Origin: an uncultured Bacteroidales bacterium
GTDB taxonomy: Bacteria; Bacteroidota; Bacteroidia; Bacteroidales; P3
Assembly (NCBI GenBank): GCA_910578275.1
Contig: CAJTPR010000001.1
Coordinates: forward strand, 1 to 64,000
DNA length: 64,000 bases
Reading direction: 5' to 3'
Part shown: in pieces, positions 9,027 through 16,169 of the stretch
Layout of the letters: every line of letters begins with the position of its first letter
Position numbering within the stretch: the first letter of the stretch is position 1
Program-made: the position numbers and the translations under genes
Notes under the pieces: model-generated
Told to the model about the DNA's origin: nothing
The model's input: only the letters and a program-made list of their open reading frames with translations
Database searches by the model: none

Positions 9027-10621
9027 AAAAGATTCCCGGCACCTTCACCATCGTCTGCTACATCATCATCGCCGCCGCCGTCCTGACGTGGTTCGTTCCC
9101 GGAGGCGAATACGCGCGCCAGCTCCAAATGGTGGACGGCATGGAAAAGGAAACGGTAGTGGAGGGTTCGTTCCATTATGTGGAACCGGCCCCGCAGACCT
9201 TTTCGGTGTTTTCCGCCCTTTTCAAGGGCTTTGTGGACAAGGCCGACATCATCGTCTTCGTTTTGATCGTAGGCGGCGCGTTCTGGATCCTCAACAGCAC
9301 CAAGGCCATCGACAAGGGCGTACAGGCTTTTGTCGGATTCACGCAACGTTGCCGTACGAAAAAATGGCTGCGAGGCATAGACCTGGACGCGCTCGTGCTG
9401 GCTTTCATCACTGTCATGTTCAGTCTTTTCGGCGCCGTCTTCGGCATGAGCGAGGAAACGATCGCCTTTATCGTGGTCTTCGTGCCGATGGCCGTCTCGA
9501 TGGGCTATGATTCCATCACGGGCGTATGCATCTCGTACTTGGCCGCGCACGTGGGCTTTGCAGGAGCCATGCTCAATCCTTTCACCATCGGCATCGCCCA
9601 AGGCATCGCCGGTATCCCGCTCTTCTCCGGTCTCGGCTACCGGATCTTCTGCTGGCTCGTACTTACCGCCATCGCGCTCGTTTTCATTCTCTGGTATGCC
9701 GCACGGGTACGGAAGGATCCGCGCAAGTCTCCCGTTTACGGCATGGATTCCTACTGGCGCGGACGCGCGGTCCGCGGACAGGAAGACCCGGTAGAAAAGA
9801 CCGCCGTGCCGACGACGCTTTACGTGGTCTTCGGCCTCTTGGCCACGGCGCAACTGTATTTCGCTTTCAAGTTCCCGTTCTCTTCCATCGGCCTGGGCAC
9901 CGGATTCATGCAAGTCTGCCTGTTTCCCGTCCTGACCGCCTTGTTCCTGCTATGGGGCGCTTTCTCTTGCCGCAAGTCGGTGGCGGCGTTCAACCTGCAA
10001 CTCTTGTTCTTCACCGTAGCCTACCTGGTAATCGGCGTGCTGGGCTACCAATGGTACGTCATGGAGATATCCACGTTGTTCCTGGTCATGGGGCTAAGCG
10101 CGGGCCTGGCCGCCGGAAAAAGCCTGGACAAGGTGATGAACCTGTTCCTGGAAGGCGTCAAGGACATCCTGGTACCGGCCATGGTCATCGGCCTGGCAAG
10201 CGGAATCATATTCATATTGCAGGAAGGAAAAGTCATCGACACGATGCTTCACGGAGTGGCCTCGGCCATGACCGGACTGGGAGAGACCGCCTCGACAGGC
10301 GTGATGTACGTTTTCCAGACCTTGCTGAACGTGGTCATGCCTTCCGGAAGCGCGAAAGCCGCGTTGACAATGCCCATCATGAGCCAATTCGCCGACCTGC
10401 TCCATATCTCGAGGCAGACGGTCGTGCTCGCGTTCCAGTTCGGAGACGGCTTCACCAACATGATCACGCCCACTTCGGGAATCCTGCTGGGCGTGCTGGG
10501 CGTGGCCAAGATCCCTTATGCCCTCTGGTTCCGCTGGGTCTGGAAATTCATTCTCTTGTTGGTATGCGTCGGCTTCGTGCTGCTGCTTCCCACGCTCTAC
10601 GTTCCCTTGGCCGGCTTCTGA
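9023..10621 (+). CDS. YfcC family transporter
   Basis: A 532-aa polytopic inner-membrane protein of the YfcC/DcuC-like ion transporter superfamily, whose members are proposed amino-acid or C4-dicarboxylate carriers; the substrate cannot be read from the sequence. Seen: N terminus KKIPGTFTIVCYIIIAAAVLTW and WFVPGGE, typical of the family; repeated hydrophobic spans; FGMSEETIAF and PSGSAKAALTMPI in the two conserved halves. I chose the ATG at 9023, which overlaps the folC stop by 4 nt, rather than the upstream TTG at 9014. Last gene of the uvrA operon; a 76-nt gap follows before the pyr leader ORF. Confidence 0.85.
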   Translation: MKKIPGTFTIVCYIIIAAAVLTWFVPGGEYARQLQMVDGMEKETVVEGSFHYVEPAPQTFSVFSALFKGFVDKADIIVFVLIVGGAFWILNSTKAIDKGVQAFVGFTQRCRTKKWLRGIDLDALVLAFITVMFSLFGAVFGMSEETIAFIVVFVPMAVSMGYDSITGVCISYLAAHVGFAGAMLNPFTIGIAQGIAGIPLFSGLGYRIFCWLVLTAIALVFILWYAARVRKDPRKSPVYGMDSYWRGRAVRGQEDPVEKTAVPTTLYVVFGLLATAQLYFAFKFPFSSIGLGTGFMQVCLFPVLTALFLLWGAFSCRKSVAAFNLQLLFFTVAYLVIGVLGYQWYVMEISTLFLVMGLSAGLAAGKSLDKVMNLFLEGVKDILVPAMVIGLASGIIFILQEGKVIDTMLHGVASAMTGLGETASTGVMYVFQTLLNVVMPSGSAKAALTMPIMSQFADLLHISRQTVVLAFQFGDGFTNMITPTSGILLGVLGVAKIPYALWFRWVWKFILLLVCVGFVLLLPTLYVPLAGF

Positions 10622-10680
10622 AGTTTTTTAATTGTTGATAACTTCCCTTTCCGAACCCGGCGCGATTCGGAGAAAAGCCC

Positions 10681-10688
10681 TATTTTTA
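10681..10688 (+). promoter_or_regulatory. Possible -7 box of the pyrBI leader
   Basis: TATTTTTA, one base off TAnnTTTG, 10 nt before the leader-peptide ATG at 10698. No convincing -33 TTTG is found at the expected distance, so the call is weak. Confidence 0.35.
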
Positions 10689-10697
10689 CACCCCGAT

Positions 10698-10859
10698 ATG
10701 GCAACGGAAAAACGTCTTGACATCAGCTTCCATACCGGTGGTAAAAAGCGGAACATGCTTGTCTTTTTCGTTTTTTTCTATGACTTTCCTTTGATTTTCG
10801 GCGACCTTTTCAAGGTCGCTTTTTTTTTGCACGTCGGACCCTGCGTCAAAATCCATTAG
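10698..10859 (+). CDS. Phe-rich leader peptide of pyrBI (pyrL-like)
   Basis: A 53-codon ORF with an internal alternative ATG at 10755 (34 codons). From 10755 it encodes nine phenylalanines, in a run of T-rich codons just before and through a strong terminator hairpin (10801-10828). Its TAG ends 14 nt before the pyrB ATG. This is the layout of the enterobacterial pyrL leader: slow transcription through U-tracts at low UTP lets the ribosome catch up and block the terminator. The peptide itself shares no clear sequence with E. coli PyrL, and T-rich DNA encodes Phe by default, so function is inferred from the arrangement. Confidence 0.55.
   Translation: MATEKRLDISFHTGGKKRNMLVFFVFFYDFPLIFGDLFKVAFFLHVGPCVKIH
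10801..10828 (+). terminator. Intrinsic terminator / attenuator upstream of pyrB
   Basis: Perfect 8-bp stem GCGACCTT / AAGGTCGC (10801-10808 and 10812-10819), loop TTC, followed by nine T (10820-10828). It sits inside the leader ORF and 45 nt before pyrB, so unconditional termination here would shut pyrBI off unless pyrB has a promoter in the last 45 nt; none is visible. Confidence 0.8.
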
Positions 10860-10873
10860 CAATCATATAATCC

Positions 10874-11785
10874 ATGAAAAACAAAAACCTCATCTCCATT
10901 ACCGACTTCTCGAAAGAAGAACAACTGCACGTGTTGGACGTGGCTGAAAGCTTCGAGCAGGATCCTCGCCAGCGAATCCTCACGGACAAGGTGGTGGCCA
11001 CGCTTTTCTTCGAGCCATCCACCCGCACCCGCCTCAGTTTCGAAAGCGCGGCAAACCAACTGGGCGCGCGCATCATCGGATTTTCGGATGCGGCCAACAG
11101 CAGTACGGCCAAAGGGGAATCGCTCAAAGACACGATCTTGATGGTAAGCAACTATGCCGACCTCATCGTCATGCGCCATCCCAAGGAAGGCAGCTCCCGC
11201 TATGCCTCCGAAGTGGCCGGCGTACCGGTCATCAATGCCGGCGACGGAGCCAACCAGCACCCCACCCAATGCTTGCTCGACCTCTACTCCATCCGCAAGA
11301 CCCAAGGCCGCCTGGACAAGCTCGACATCGCATTCGTGGGCGACCTCAAATACGGCCGGACCGTCCATTCGCTCACCCAGGCGCTCTGCAACTTCGACTG
11401 CACGTTCCACCTCGTTTCTCCCGTGGAACTGAAACTGCCCAGCTACGTGAAACAGACCATCAAGGACCACAAGCTCGAATACCACCAATACACCGAACTG
11501 GCCGACGTCATTCCGACCGCCGACATCATCTACATGACCCGCGTGCAACGGGAACGTTTCGCGGATCTCATGGAATACGAAAAGGTAAAGAATTCCTATA
11601 TCCTGAACAAGGCGATGCTGGAAGGCTGCAAGAGCAACATGAAGATTCTCCACCCGCTGCCCCGTGTCAACGAAATCGCCACGGACGTGGACGACACGCC
11701 CTACGCCTACTATTTCCAGCAGGCCAAGAACGGCGTCTTCGTGCGTCAGGCGCTCATGGCGCTCATCCTTGGTGCAAAACAATAA
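10874..11785 (+). CDS. pyrB: Aspartate carbamoyltransferase catalytic chain
   Basis: Condenses carbamoyl phosphate with aspartate to N-carbamoylaspartate, the first committed step of pyrimidine synthesis. The 303-aa protein has the carbamoyl-phosphate site FEPSTRTRLSFE near residue 50, KGESLKDT near 80, HPTQCLLDLYSI near 130 and the aspartate-domain motif HPLPR near the C terminus. Length matches class B catalytic chains that pair with a regulatory chain, and pyrI follows after 31 nt. Probably controlled by the leader ORF/attenuator at 10698-10859. Confidence 0.97.
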   Translation: MKNKNLISITDFSKEEQLHVLDVAESFEQDPRQRILTDKVVATLFFEPSTRTRLSFESAANQLGARIIGFSDAANSSTAKGESLKDTILMVSNYADLIVMRHPKEGSSRYASEVAGVPVINAGDGANQHPTQCLLDLYSIRKTQGRLDKLDIAFVGDLKYGRTVHSLTQALCNFDCTFHLVSPVELKLPSYVKQTIKDHKLEYHQYTELADVIPTADIIYMTRVQRERFADLMEYEKVKNSYILNKAMLEGCKSNMKILHPLPRVNEIATDVDDTPYAYYFQQAKNGVFVRQALMALILGAKQ

Positions 11786-11816
11786 AATCCATTCACATCA
11801 AAATCCCCATACAACC

Positions 11817-12278
11817 ATGGCAAAAACAGAATTAATCGTTTCCGCCCTCGAAAACGGAACCGTCATCGACCATATCGACTCCACGCAGGTATTCCGCGTC
11901 TTGCAACTGCTCAATCTGTCCCAAAGCAGCGAAACGGTCTATCTGGGCTCGAACCTTGAAAGCAAGAAACTGGGCAAGAAAGGCATCATCAAAGTGGCCA
12001 ACCACTTTTTCGCAGACGAAGAGATCAACAAGATCGCCATCGTCAGCCCCAACGCCACGATAATCGAAATCAAAAACTTCGAAGTGGTAAAGAAAACCAA
12101 GGTAAGCCTGCCGGAAAAGATAAACGGCATCGTGAAGTGCATGAATCCCAACTGCATCACCAACCACGAAGCCGTGACATCACGCTTCACGGTCATGCAG
12201 CAACAAGACGGCACGATAAAACTCAAATGTCGTTATTGCGAAAAGTTCACGACAGGCGAAAACATCACCTTCAAATAG
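11817..12278 (+). CDS. pyrI: Aspartate carbamoyltransferase regulatory chain
   Basis: Binds the allosteric effectors CTP and ATP and assembles PyrB trimers into the dodecameric enzyme. The 153-aa chain begins with the nucleotide-binding alpha/beta domain (NGTVIDHI near residue 14) and ends with the zinc domain carrying the four cysteines: CMNPNC and CRYC. Start chosen at the ATG at 11817, since upstream in-frame codons overlap pyrB. It converges with rnc, the two stop codons being one base apart, with no terminator visible. Confidence 0.96.
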   Translation: MAKTELIVSALENGTVIDHIDSTQVFRVLQLLNLSQSSETVYLGSNLESKKLGKKGIIKVANHFFADEEINKIAIVSPNATIIEIKNFEVVKKTKVSLPEKINGIVKCMNPNCITNHEAVTSRFTVMQQQDGTIKLKCRYCEKFTTGENITFK

Positions 12279-12279
12279 A

Positions 12280-13206
12280 TCACTCCGCCTTTTGCTCCGG
12301 AACTTCCGGGGCAAAGAGGCTTGCGCTGATGGTGTTCGCAGGCGCGGCATCATGGACGGGCGCGGGTTCCGGAACCGATACGATCGGGTCGGGAACTTGC
12401 GCCTGTCGCGTCTCCGGAGCCGGACCATCGGCCGGTTGAACGGTCTCGGCATCGGCCAAGGGAACGCGGTAACCCTTCTTCGACTGTTTCTCGATATAGG
12501 GAATCACCCGCTTCTTGTAGGCGTTTTCGGACGCGATCTGCTCGGCGGCCTTTATCGACTGGTCGATACCCTCGCCCCAACTTTCCTCGTTGACCATGGC
12601 AGCCACCTTGTAGAGACGCTTGCCTTTCTGGTTCAGCGTGCCCAATACCTGGAAATGTATCTTGCAACGTTCCTTCTGCCCCCAGTCTATGAGCTTGCTC
12701 TTGTAGTTCCAGTCCCGCTTCTCGATCTCGTCCATGTCGATATGGATGGCGATCAGGCGACGAAAGATTATTTTCTCGGTGAAACGATAGCCCTTGTCGA
12801 GGAAAACGGCTCCCATCAAGGCTTCCAAGGCGTTGCCGTCCACCGACTTGTAGCCGCCCGACTTGGAATCGATATGGAGCAGTTCGTGCAAGCCCATCTT
12901 GGCGGCCACCTTGTTGAGCGTGGCACGGCTCACCATCTTGGAACGCATTTCCGTCAGGAAACCTTCGTCCTTGTTCGGATAACGCTTGAAGAGATAGTGC
13001 GCCACGGCGGTACTGATGACCGAGTCGCCCAGATATTCGAGCCGTTCGTTGTTGCTCCTCAGCGAACCGTTGACACGGGAAGCCGAGCGATGCATGAAAG
13101 CCAACCGGTACAAAAAAATATTCCCGGGATAAAACCCAAGAATATTTTTCATGGCCCGGTAGAGCTTCTTGTCTTTTGAAATGCAGTAAGCGGCGAATCC
13201 CAACAT
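12280..13206 (-). CDS. rnc: Ribonuclease III
   Basis: Double-strand-specific endoribonuclease for rRNA and mRNA processing. The 308-aa product has the RNase III signature NNERLEYLGDSV near residue 58 (catalytic acidic residues) with the second acidic cluster further on (NALEALMGAVFLD), followed by a dsRNA-binding domain around 165-235 (KSKLIDWGQKERCKIHF). Residues about 240-308 are a low-complexity Pro/Ala/Glu tail not needed for the fold. Third gene of acpP-fabF-rnc, a common Bacteroidales order; starts 14 nt after the fabF stop. An alternative start at Met17 (KNILGFYPG) would trim the N terminus. Confidence 0.94.
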   Translation of the reverse strand: MLGFAAYCISKDKKLYRAMKNILGFYPGNIFLYRLAFMHRSASRVNGSLRSNNERLEYLGDSVISTAVAHYLFKRYPNKDEGFLTEMRSKMVSRATLNKVAAKMGLHELLHIDSKSGGYKSVDGNALEALMGAVFLDKGYRFTEKIIFRRLIAIHIDMDEIEKRDWNYKSKLIDWGQKERCKIHFQVLGTLNQKGKRLYKVAAMVNEESWGEGIDQSIKAAEQIASENAYKKRVIPYIEKQSKKGYRVPLADAETVQPADGPAPETRQAQVPDPIVSVPEPAPVHDAAPANTISASLFAPEVPEQKAE

Positions 13207-13220
13207 GAAAAAAGACTATC

Positions 13221-14477
13221 CTATTCCTCGTACTTCTTGAACGCCATCGAGACATTGTGCCCGCCGAAGCCGAACGTGTTGTTCAGGGCAAGGCCGACAC
13301 GACGTTTCTGAGGCGCGCCGAAAGTGTAGTTCATGTTGCCGTCCAGTTCGGGATCGTCGGTGAAATGGTTGATGGTAGGAGGAACGATGTCGTTCTTCAC
13401 CGCCAAGGCCGTGGCGATGGCCTCGATGGCACCCGCCGCACCGAGCAAGTGTCCCGTACAGGACTTGGTGCTGTTGATGTTCACCTTGTAGGCGTCTTCA
13501 CCCATGAAACGCTTGATGCCGAGCACCTCGGCCACGTCTCCCGCCGGCGTGGAAGTTCCGTGCGTATTGATGTAATCCACGTCCGAAGGGGCGAAATGCC
13601 CGTCTTCCAGCGCCAGATGCATGGCTCTGGCCACGCTGATGCCTTCCGGCTGGGGTGCGGTCATGTGGTAGGCGTCGGCGGTAAGACCGCTGCCCACGAT
13701 TTCCGCATAGATCTTGGCTCCGCGCGCCTTGGCGTGTTCCAATTCTTCCACCACCAAGCCGCCCGCGCCCTCACCGAGGACAAAACCGTCGCGATCCTTG
13801 TCGAAAGGACGGGAAGCCGTCTTGGGATCGTCGTTGCGCGTGGACAGGGCGTGCATGGAATTGAAGCCGCCGATACCGGCAGGCGTCACCGCCGCTTCGG
13901 AACCGCCGCATACGAAAGCGTCGGCCTTTCCCAAGCGAATGTACATGTAGGCTTCGGCCAAGGCGTTGGCCGAAGACGCGCAAGCCGAAACGGTGGCGAA
14001 GTTGGGTCCCTTGAACCCGTTGCGGATACTGATGTGGCCTGCGGCTATATCCGCGATCATCTTGGGGATAAAGAAAGGATTGAACCTGGGCGTACCGTCA
14101 CCCTTGGCGAAATCGCACACCTCATGATAAAGGCTGATGAGCCCGCCGATTCCCGAAGCCCAGATGACACCGACGCGTTCCTTGTCCAACCTGGAGTCGT
14201 CGAGGATGCCCGAATCGGCCACGGCTTCATCGGAAGCCACGATGCCGTATTGTGAAAAGAAGTCGTGCTTGCGCGCTTCCTTGCGATCCATGTATTGATT
14301 TATGTCGAAACCTTTCAATTCGCAAGCGAACTGCGTCTTGAAAAGGCTTGCGTCGAACCGGGTGATGGGAGCCGCACCGCTGGTGCCGGCCAAAAGGGCG
14401 TTCCAATAGTCTTCAAGGTTGTTGCCTATGGGGGTAAGCGCGCCCATACCGGTGATAACCACTCTCTTCAATTCCAT
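13221..14477 (-). CDS. fabF: Beta-ketoacyl-ACP synthase II
   Basis: Condenses malonyl-ACP with acyl-ACP in fatty-acid elongation. The 418-aa protein begins VVITGMGALTPIG and shows the Cys-His-His triad of the KAS family: catalytic cysteine in SACASSANAL near residue 165, histidine in NTHGTSTPAGD near 305 and histidine in KSCTGHLLGAAG near 340. It is 122 nt downstream of acpP, its carrier-protein partner. Confidence 0.97.
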   Translation of the reverse strand: MELKRVVITGMGALTPIGNNLEDYWNALLAGTSGAAPITRFDASLFKTQFACELKGFDINQYMDRKEARKHDFFSQYGIVASDEAVADSGILDDSRLDKERVGVIWASGIGGLISLYHEVCDFAKGDGTPRFNPFFIPKMIADIAAGHISIRNGFKGPNFATVSACASSANALAEAYMYIRLGKADAFVCGGSEAAVTPAGIGGFNSMHALSTRNDDPKTASRPFDKDRDGFVLGEGAGGLVVEELEHAKARGAKIYAEIVGSGLTADAYHMTAPQPEGISVARAMHLALEDGHFAPSDVDYINTHGTSTPAGDVAEVLGIKRFMGEDAYKVNINSTKSCTGHLLGAAGAIEAIATALAVKNDIVPPTINHFTDDPELDGNMNYTFGAPQKRRVGLALNNTFGFGGHNVSMAFKKYEE

Positions 14478-14539
14478 ACAAAGTAAAAATAAAGATATTA
14501 ATGGAGGCTGTCCGAGCAGCCCTTTCTAAAAGCCCGAAA

Positions 14540-14569
14540 AGGCGGAAAACAATAACATGCTTCCCGCCT
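14540..14569 (-). terminator. Weak hairpin between acpP and fabF
   Basis: On the minus strand AGGCGG and CCGCCT can pair across an 18-nt loop and are followed by TTTTC. It could be a leaky terminator that makes acpP mRNA exceed fabF mRNA; the short stem and long loop make this uncertain. Confidence 0.3.
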
Positions 14570-14599
14570 CTTCCAAAATTTCATTGCAAGAGCAAAATC

Positions 14600-14836
14600 T
14601 TATTTTTTGTTCTCTTCAATATACTTGATCGCGTCACCCACGGTGGCAATCTTTTCAGCTTGGTCATCGGGAATGGAAATACCGAACTTCTTTTCGAATT
14701 CCATAATCAATTCTACGGTATCCAATGAATCGGCTCCCAAATCGTTGGTGAAATTTGCTTCGGGAGTAACTTCCTTTTCGTCTACACCAAGCTTGTCAAC
14801 GATGATAGCTTTTACGTCATTTGCGATTTCTGACAT
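14600..14836 (-). CDS. acpP: Acyl carrier protein
   Basis: Carries growing acyl chains on a phosphopantetheine arm. The 78-aa acidic protein has the canonical attachment motif GADSLDTVELIMEFE, with Ser in DSL near residue 37 as the modification site. Length and composition are those of the housekeeping ACP, and fabF lies immediately downstream. Promoter at 14870-14901. Confidence 0.98.
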   Translation of the reverse strand: MSEIANDVKAIIVDKLGVDEKEVTPEANFTNDLGADSLDTVELIMEFEKKFGISIPDDQAEKIATVGDAIKYIEENKK

Positions 14837-14869
14837 GATCTTCTTTGTTTTTGTTGGTTAAACTGGGCG

Positions 14870-14901
14870 CAAAGAAACGACTTTTTTCCGACTTAAACAA
14901 A
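14870..14901 (-). promoter_or_regulatory. Promoter of acpP(-fabF-rnc)
   Basis: Minus-strand TTTG (14898-14901), 20-nt spacer, then TTTCTTTG (14870-14877), one base off TAnnTTTG, 33 nt before the acpP ATG. Confidence 0.55.
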
Positions 14902-14957
14902 TCCCCGGCACATGCCGTTGGTAATCAACGAACAGCGATGAATCCAAAGGGGCATAT

Positions 14958-14985
14958 AAAAAAAAGGCCTCCTTACGGAGGCCTT
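14958..14985 (-). terminator. Terminator of rpsT
   Basis: Perfect 9-bp stem AAGGCCTCC / GGAGGCCTT (14964-14972 and 14977-14985) with a 4-nt loop, followed on the minus strand by a T-run (14958-14963). It lies 37 nt after the rpsT stop. Confidence 0.85.
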
Positions 14986-15022
14986 CCCTTATGATGTCCA
15001 TTATGAAAAATCCGACTATGAC

Positions 15023-15280
15023 CTAAGCCTGCAACTTGTTTACCTGAAGCATGACTTCCGACTTGAGGTTGCCGGCCTTGTTCTTATGAATGATATGGCA
15101 CTTGGCCAGGCGATCGATCATCGAAACCATCTTGCTCACCTTTTCGGCGGCTTCCGCCTTGTTGGTGATGGCGCGGAATTCCTTCAAGGCATTACGCATG
15201 GTCTTGGCGTAATAACGATTGTGCTCGTACTTGGCTGCCGATGAACGGATGCGTTTGGCAGCTGATTTATGGTTTGCCAT
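15023..15280 (-). CDS. rpsT: 30S ribosomal protein S20
   Basis: Small-subunit protein that binds 16S rRNA. The 85-aa basic protein begins MANHKSAAKRIR, the conserved S20 N terminus, which fixes the start at 15280; the frame is open further upstream only because it reads into the tRNA. It lies 18 nt downstream of tRNA-Glu with no promoter in between, so both appear to come from the promoter at 15425-15455 and end at the hairpin at 14958-14985. Confidence 0.96.
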   Translation of the reverse strand: MANHKSAAKRIRSSAAKYEHNRYYAKTMRNALKEFRAITNKAEAAEKVSKMVSMIDRLAKCHIIHKNKAGNLKSEVMLQVNKLQA

Positions 15281-15298
15281 TTTTCCTATCCAATTTTT

Positions 15299-15376
15299 TG
15301 GTAGCCCGTAGGGGATTCGAACCCCTGATTTCAAGGATGAAAACCTTGCGTCCTAGGCCAACTAGACGAACGGGCC
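15299..15376 (-). tRNA. tRNA-Glu (anticodon TTC)
   Basis: Minus-strand cloverleaf: acceptor GGCCCGT paired with ACGGGCT, anticodon stem CAAGG/CCTTG around loop TTTTCAT (anticodon TTC), T-arm GGGGTTCGAATCCCC. The 3' CCA is encoded (15299-15301). Confidence 0.95.
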
Positions 15377-15424
15377 AACATGAAAACCTTCTTGCCTCGG
15401 TGTCATCCTCGGCGAAAGGGAGTG

Positions 15425-15455
15425 CAAAGATACATCAACTTTTTTAATTTGCAAA
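15425..15455 (-). promoter_or_regulatory. Promoter of tRNA-Glu-rpsT
   Basis: Minus-strand TTTG (15452-15455), 19-nt spacer, TATCTTTG (15425-15432). This is one of the best matches to the Bacteroidota consensus in the window. Confidence 0.75.
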
Positions 15456-15463
15456 CTTTTTTT

Positions 15464-16156
15464 TCATTTGTTCGCGGCGAAGGCCAAAATCACGCCCAGG
15501 ACCACGCCCAGCAAGGCTGCGAACAATACCTGGTATTCGCCCGGAAGCATGAAAGTCACCGTATGCGCCGGTATCCAGAAAAAAGGAATGGTCTTCTTGA
15601 ACACGAAGTCCCATTGGGCGCGCCAGTTCAGCCCCGCCAGGATTTCCCCCACCCGCATGGGCGTGCAAAAGGCACGCAGGCTGCCGCCGCATTGGAGTAT
15701 ATGCGTGTCGGTGACCTTGTGCAACGTCATGAACACGGGAGCGAACGCGGTGTTCTGCAAGAGCGAGATCGAAAACGCACCCACGAACTTGTACCAGCTC
15801 GGGCCGCCCGCCATGGCCGCCACCAGCTTGCCGTCGGCGTTTATCATGTAGTCGGCCAGCACGGGCGCGCCTTGTCCGAAGACCCGCATGGCCATGACGA
15901 TCCACGCGCCGAGGAAAAACCACACCACCATGCGCGGCAAAACGCCGAAACCTTTCAGCGGATAACCGCCGGTACGTATCCTTAACGCGATGATTTCGCC
16001 CAAAGTGGACAAGAGGGCGAACTTGATGCCGCCCATGAGCACGGCATGCGACGCATTGAACGAGCGATAGGCCGCATACAGCGGCTGGCAGACGAAAAAC
16101 GGCAGGAACAACAGCACGAACACGCCCGCCAAGGCAAGATCCTTATATGATTTCAC
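15464..16156 (-). CDS. Mpv17/PMP22-like integral membrane protein
   Basis: A 230-aa polytopic membrane protein of uncertain function. Seen: an N-terminal span directly after the start (DLALAGVFVLLFLPFF), an amphipathic stretch ending in YPLKG, a span VVWFFLGAWIVMAM, and near the end a W...IPFFWIPAHT segment followed by a last hydrophobic helix. The order W-x-P then FxxP/R loop plus final helix resembles bacterial Mpv17-type proteins, but motifs are weak. I chose the GTG at 16156 because it puts the first helix at the usual position and lies 13 nt after the preceding stop; an ATG at 16201 would overlap the synthetase gene by 32 nt. Confidence 0.45.
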   Translation of the reverse strand: MKSYKDLALAGVFVLLFLPFFVCQPLYAAYRSFNASHAVLMGGIKFALLSTLGEIIALRIRTGGYPLKGFGVLPRMVVWFFLGAWIVMAMRVFGQGAPVLADYMINADGKLVAAMAGGPSWYKFVGAFSISLLQNTAFAPVFMTLHKVTDTHILQCGGSLRAFCTPMRVGEILAGLNWRAQWDFVFKKTIPFFWIPAHTVTFMLPGEYQVLFAALLGVVLGVILAFAANK

Positions 16157-16169
16157 GAGCGGATGCGTC

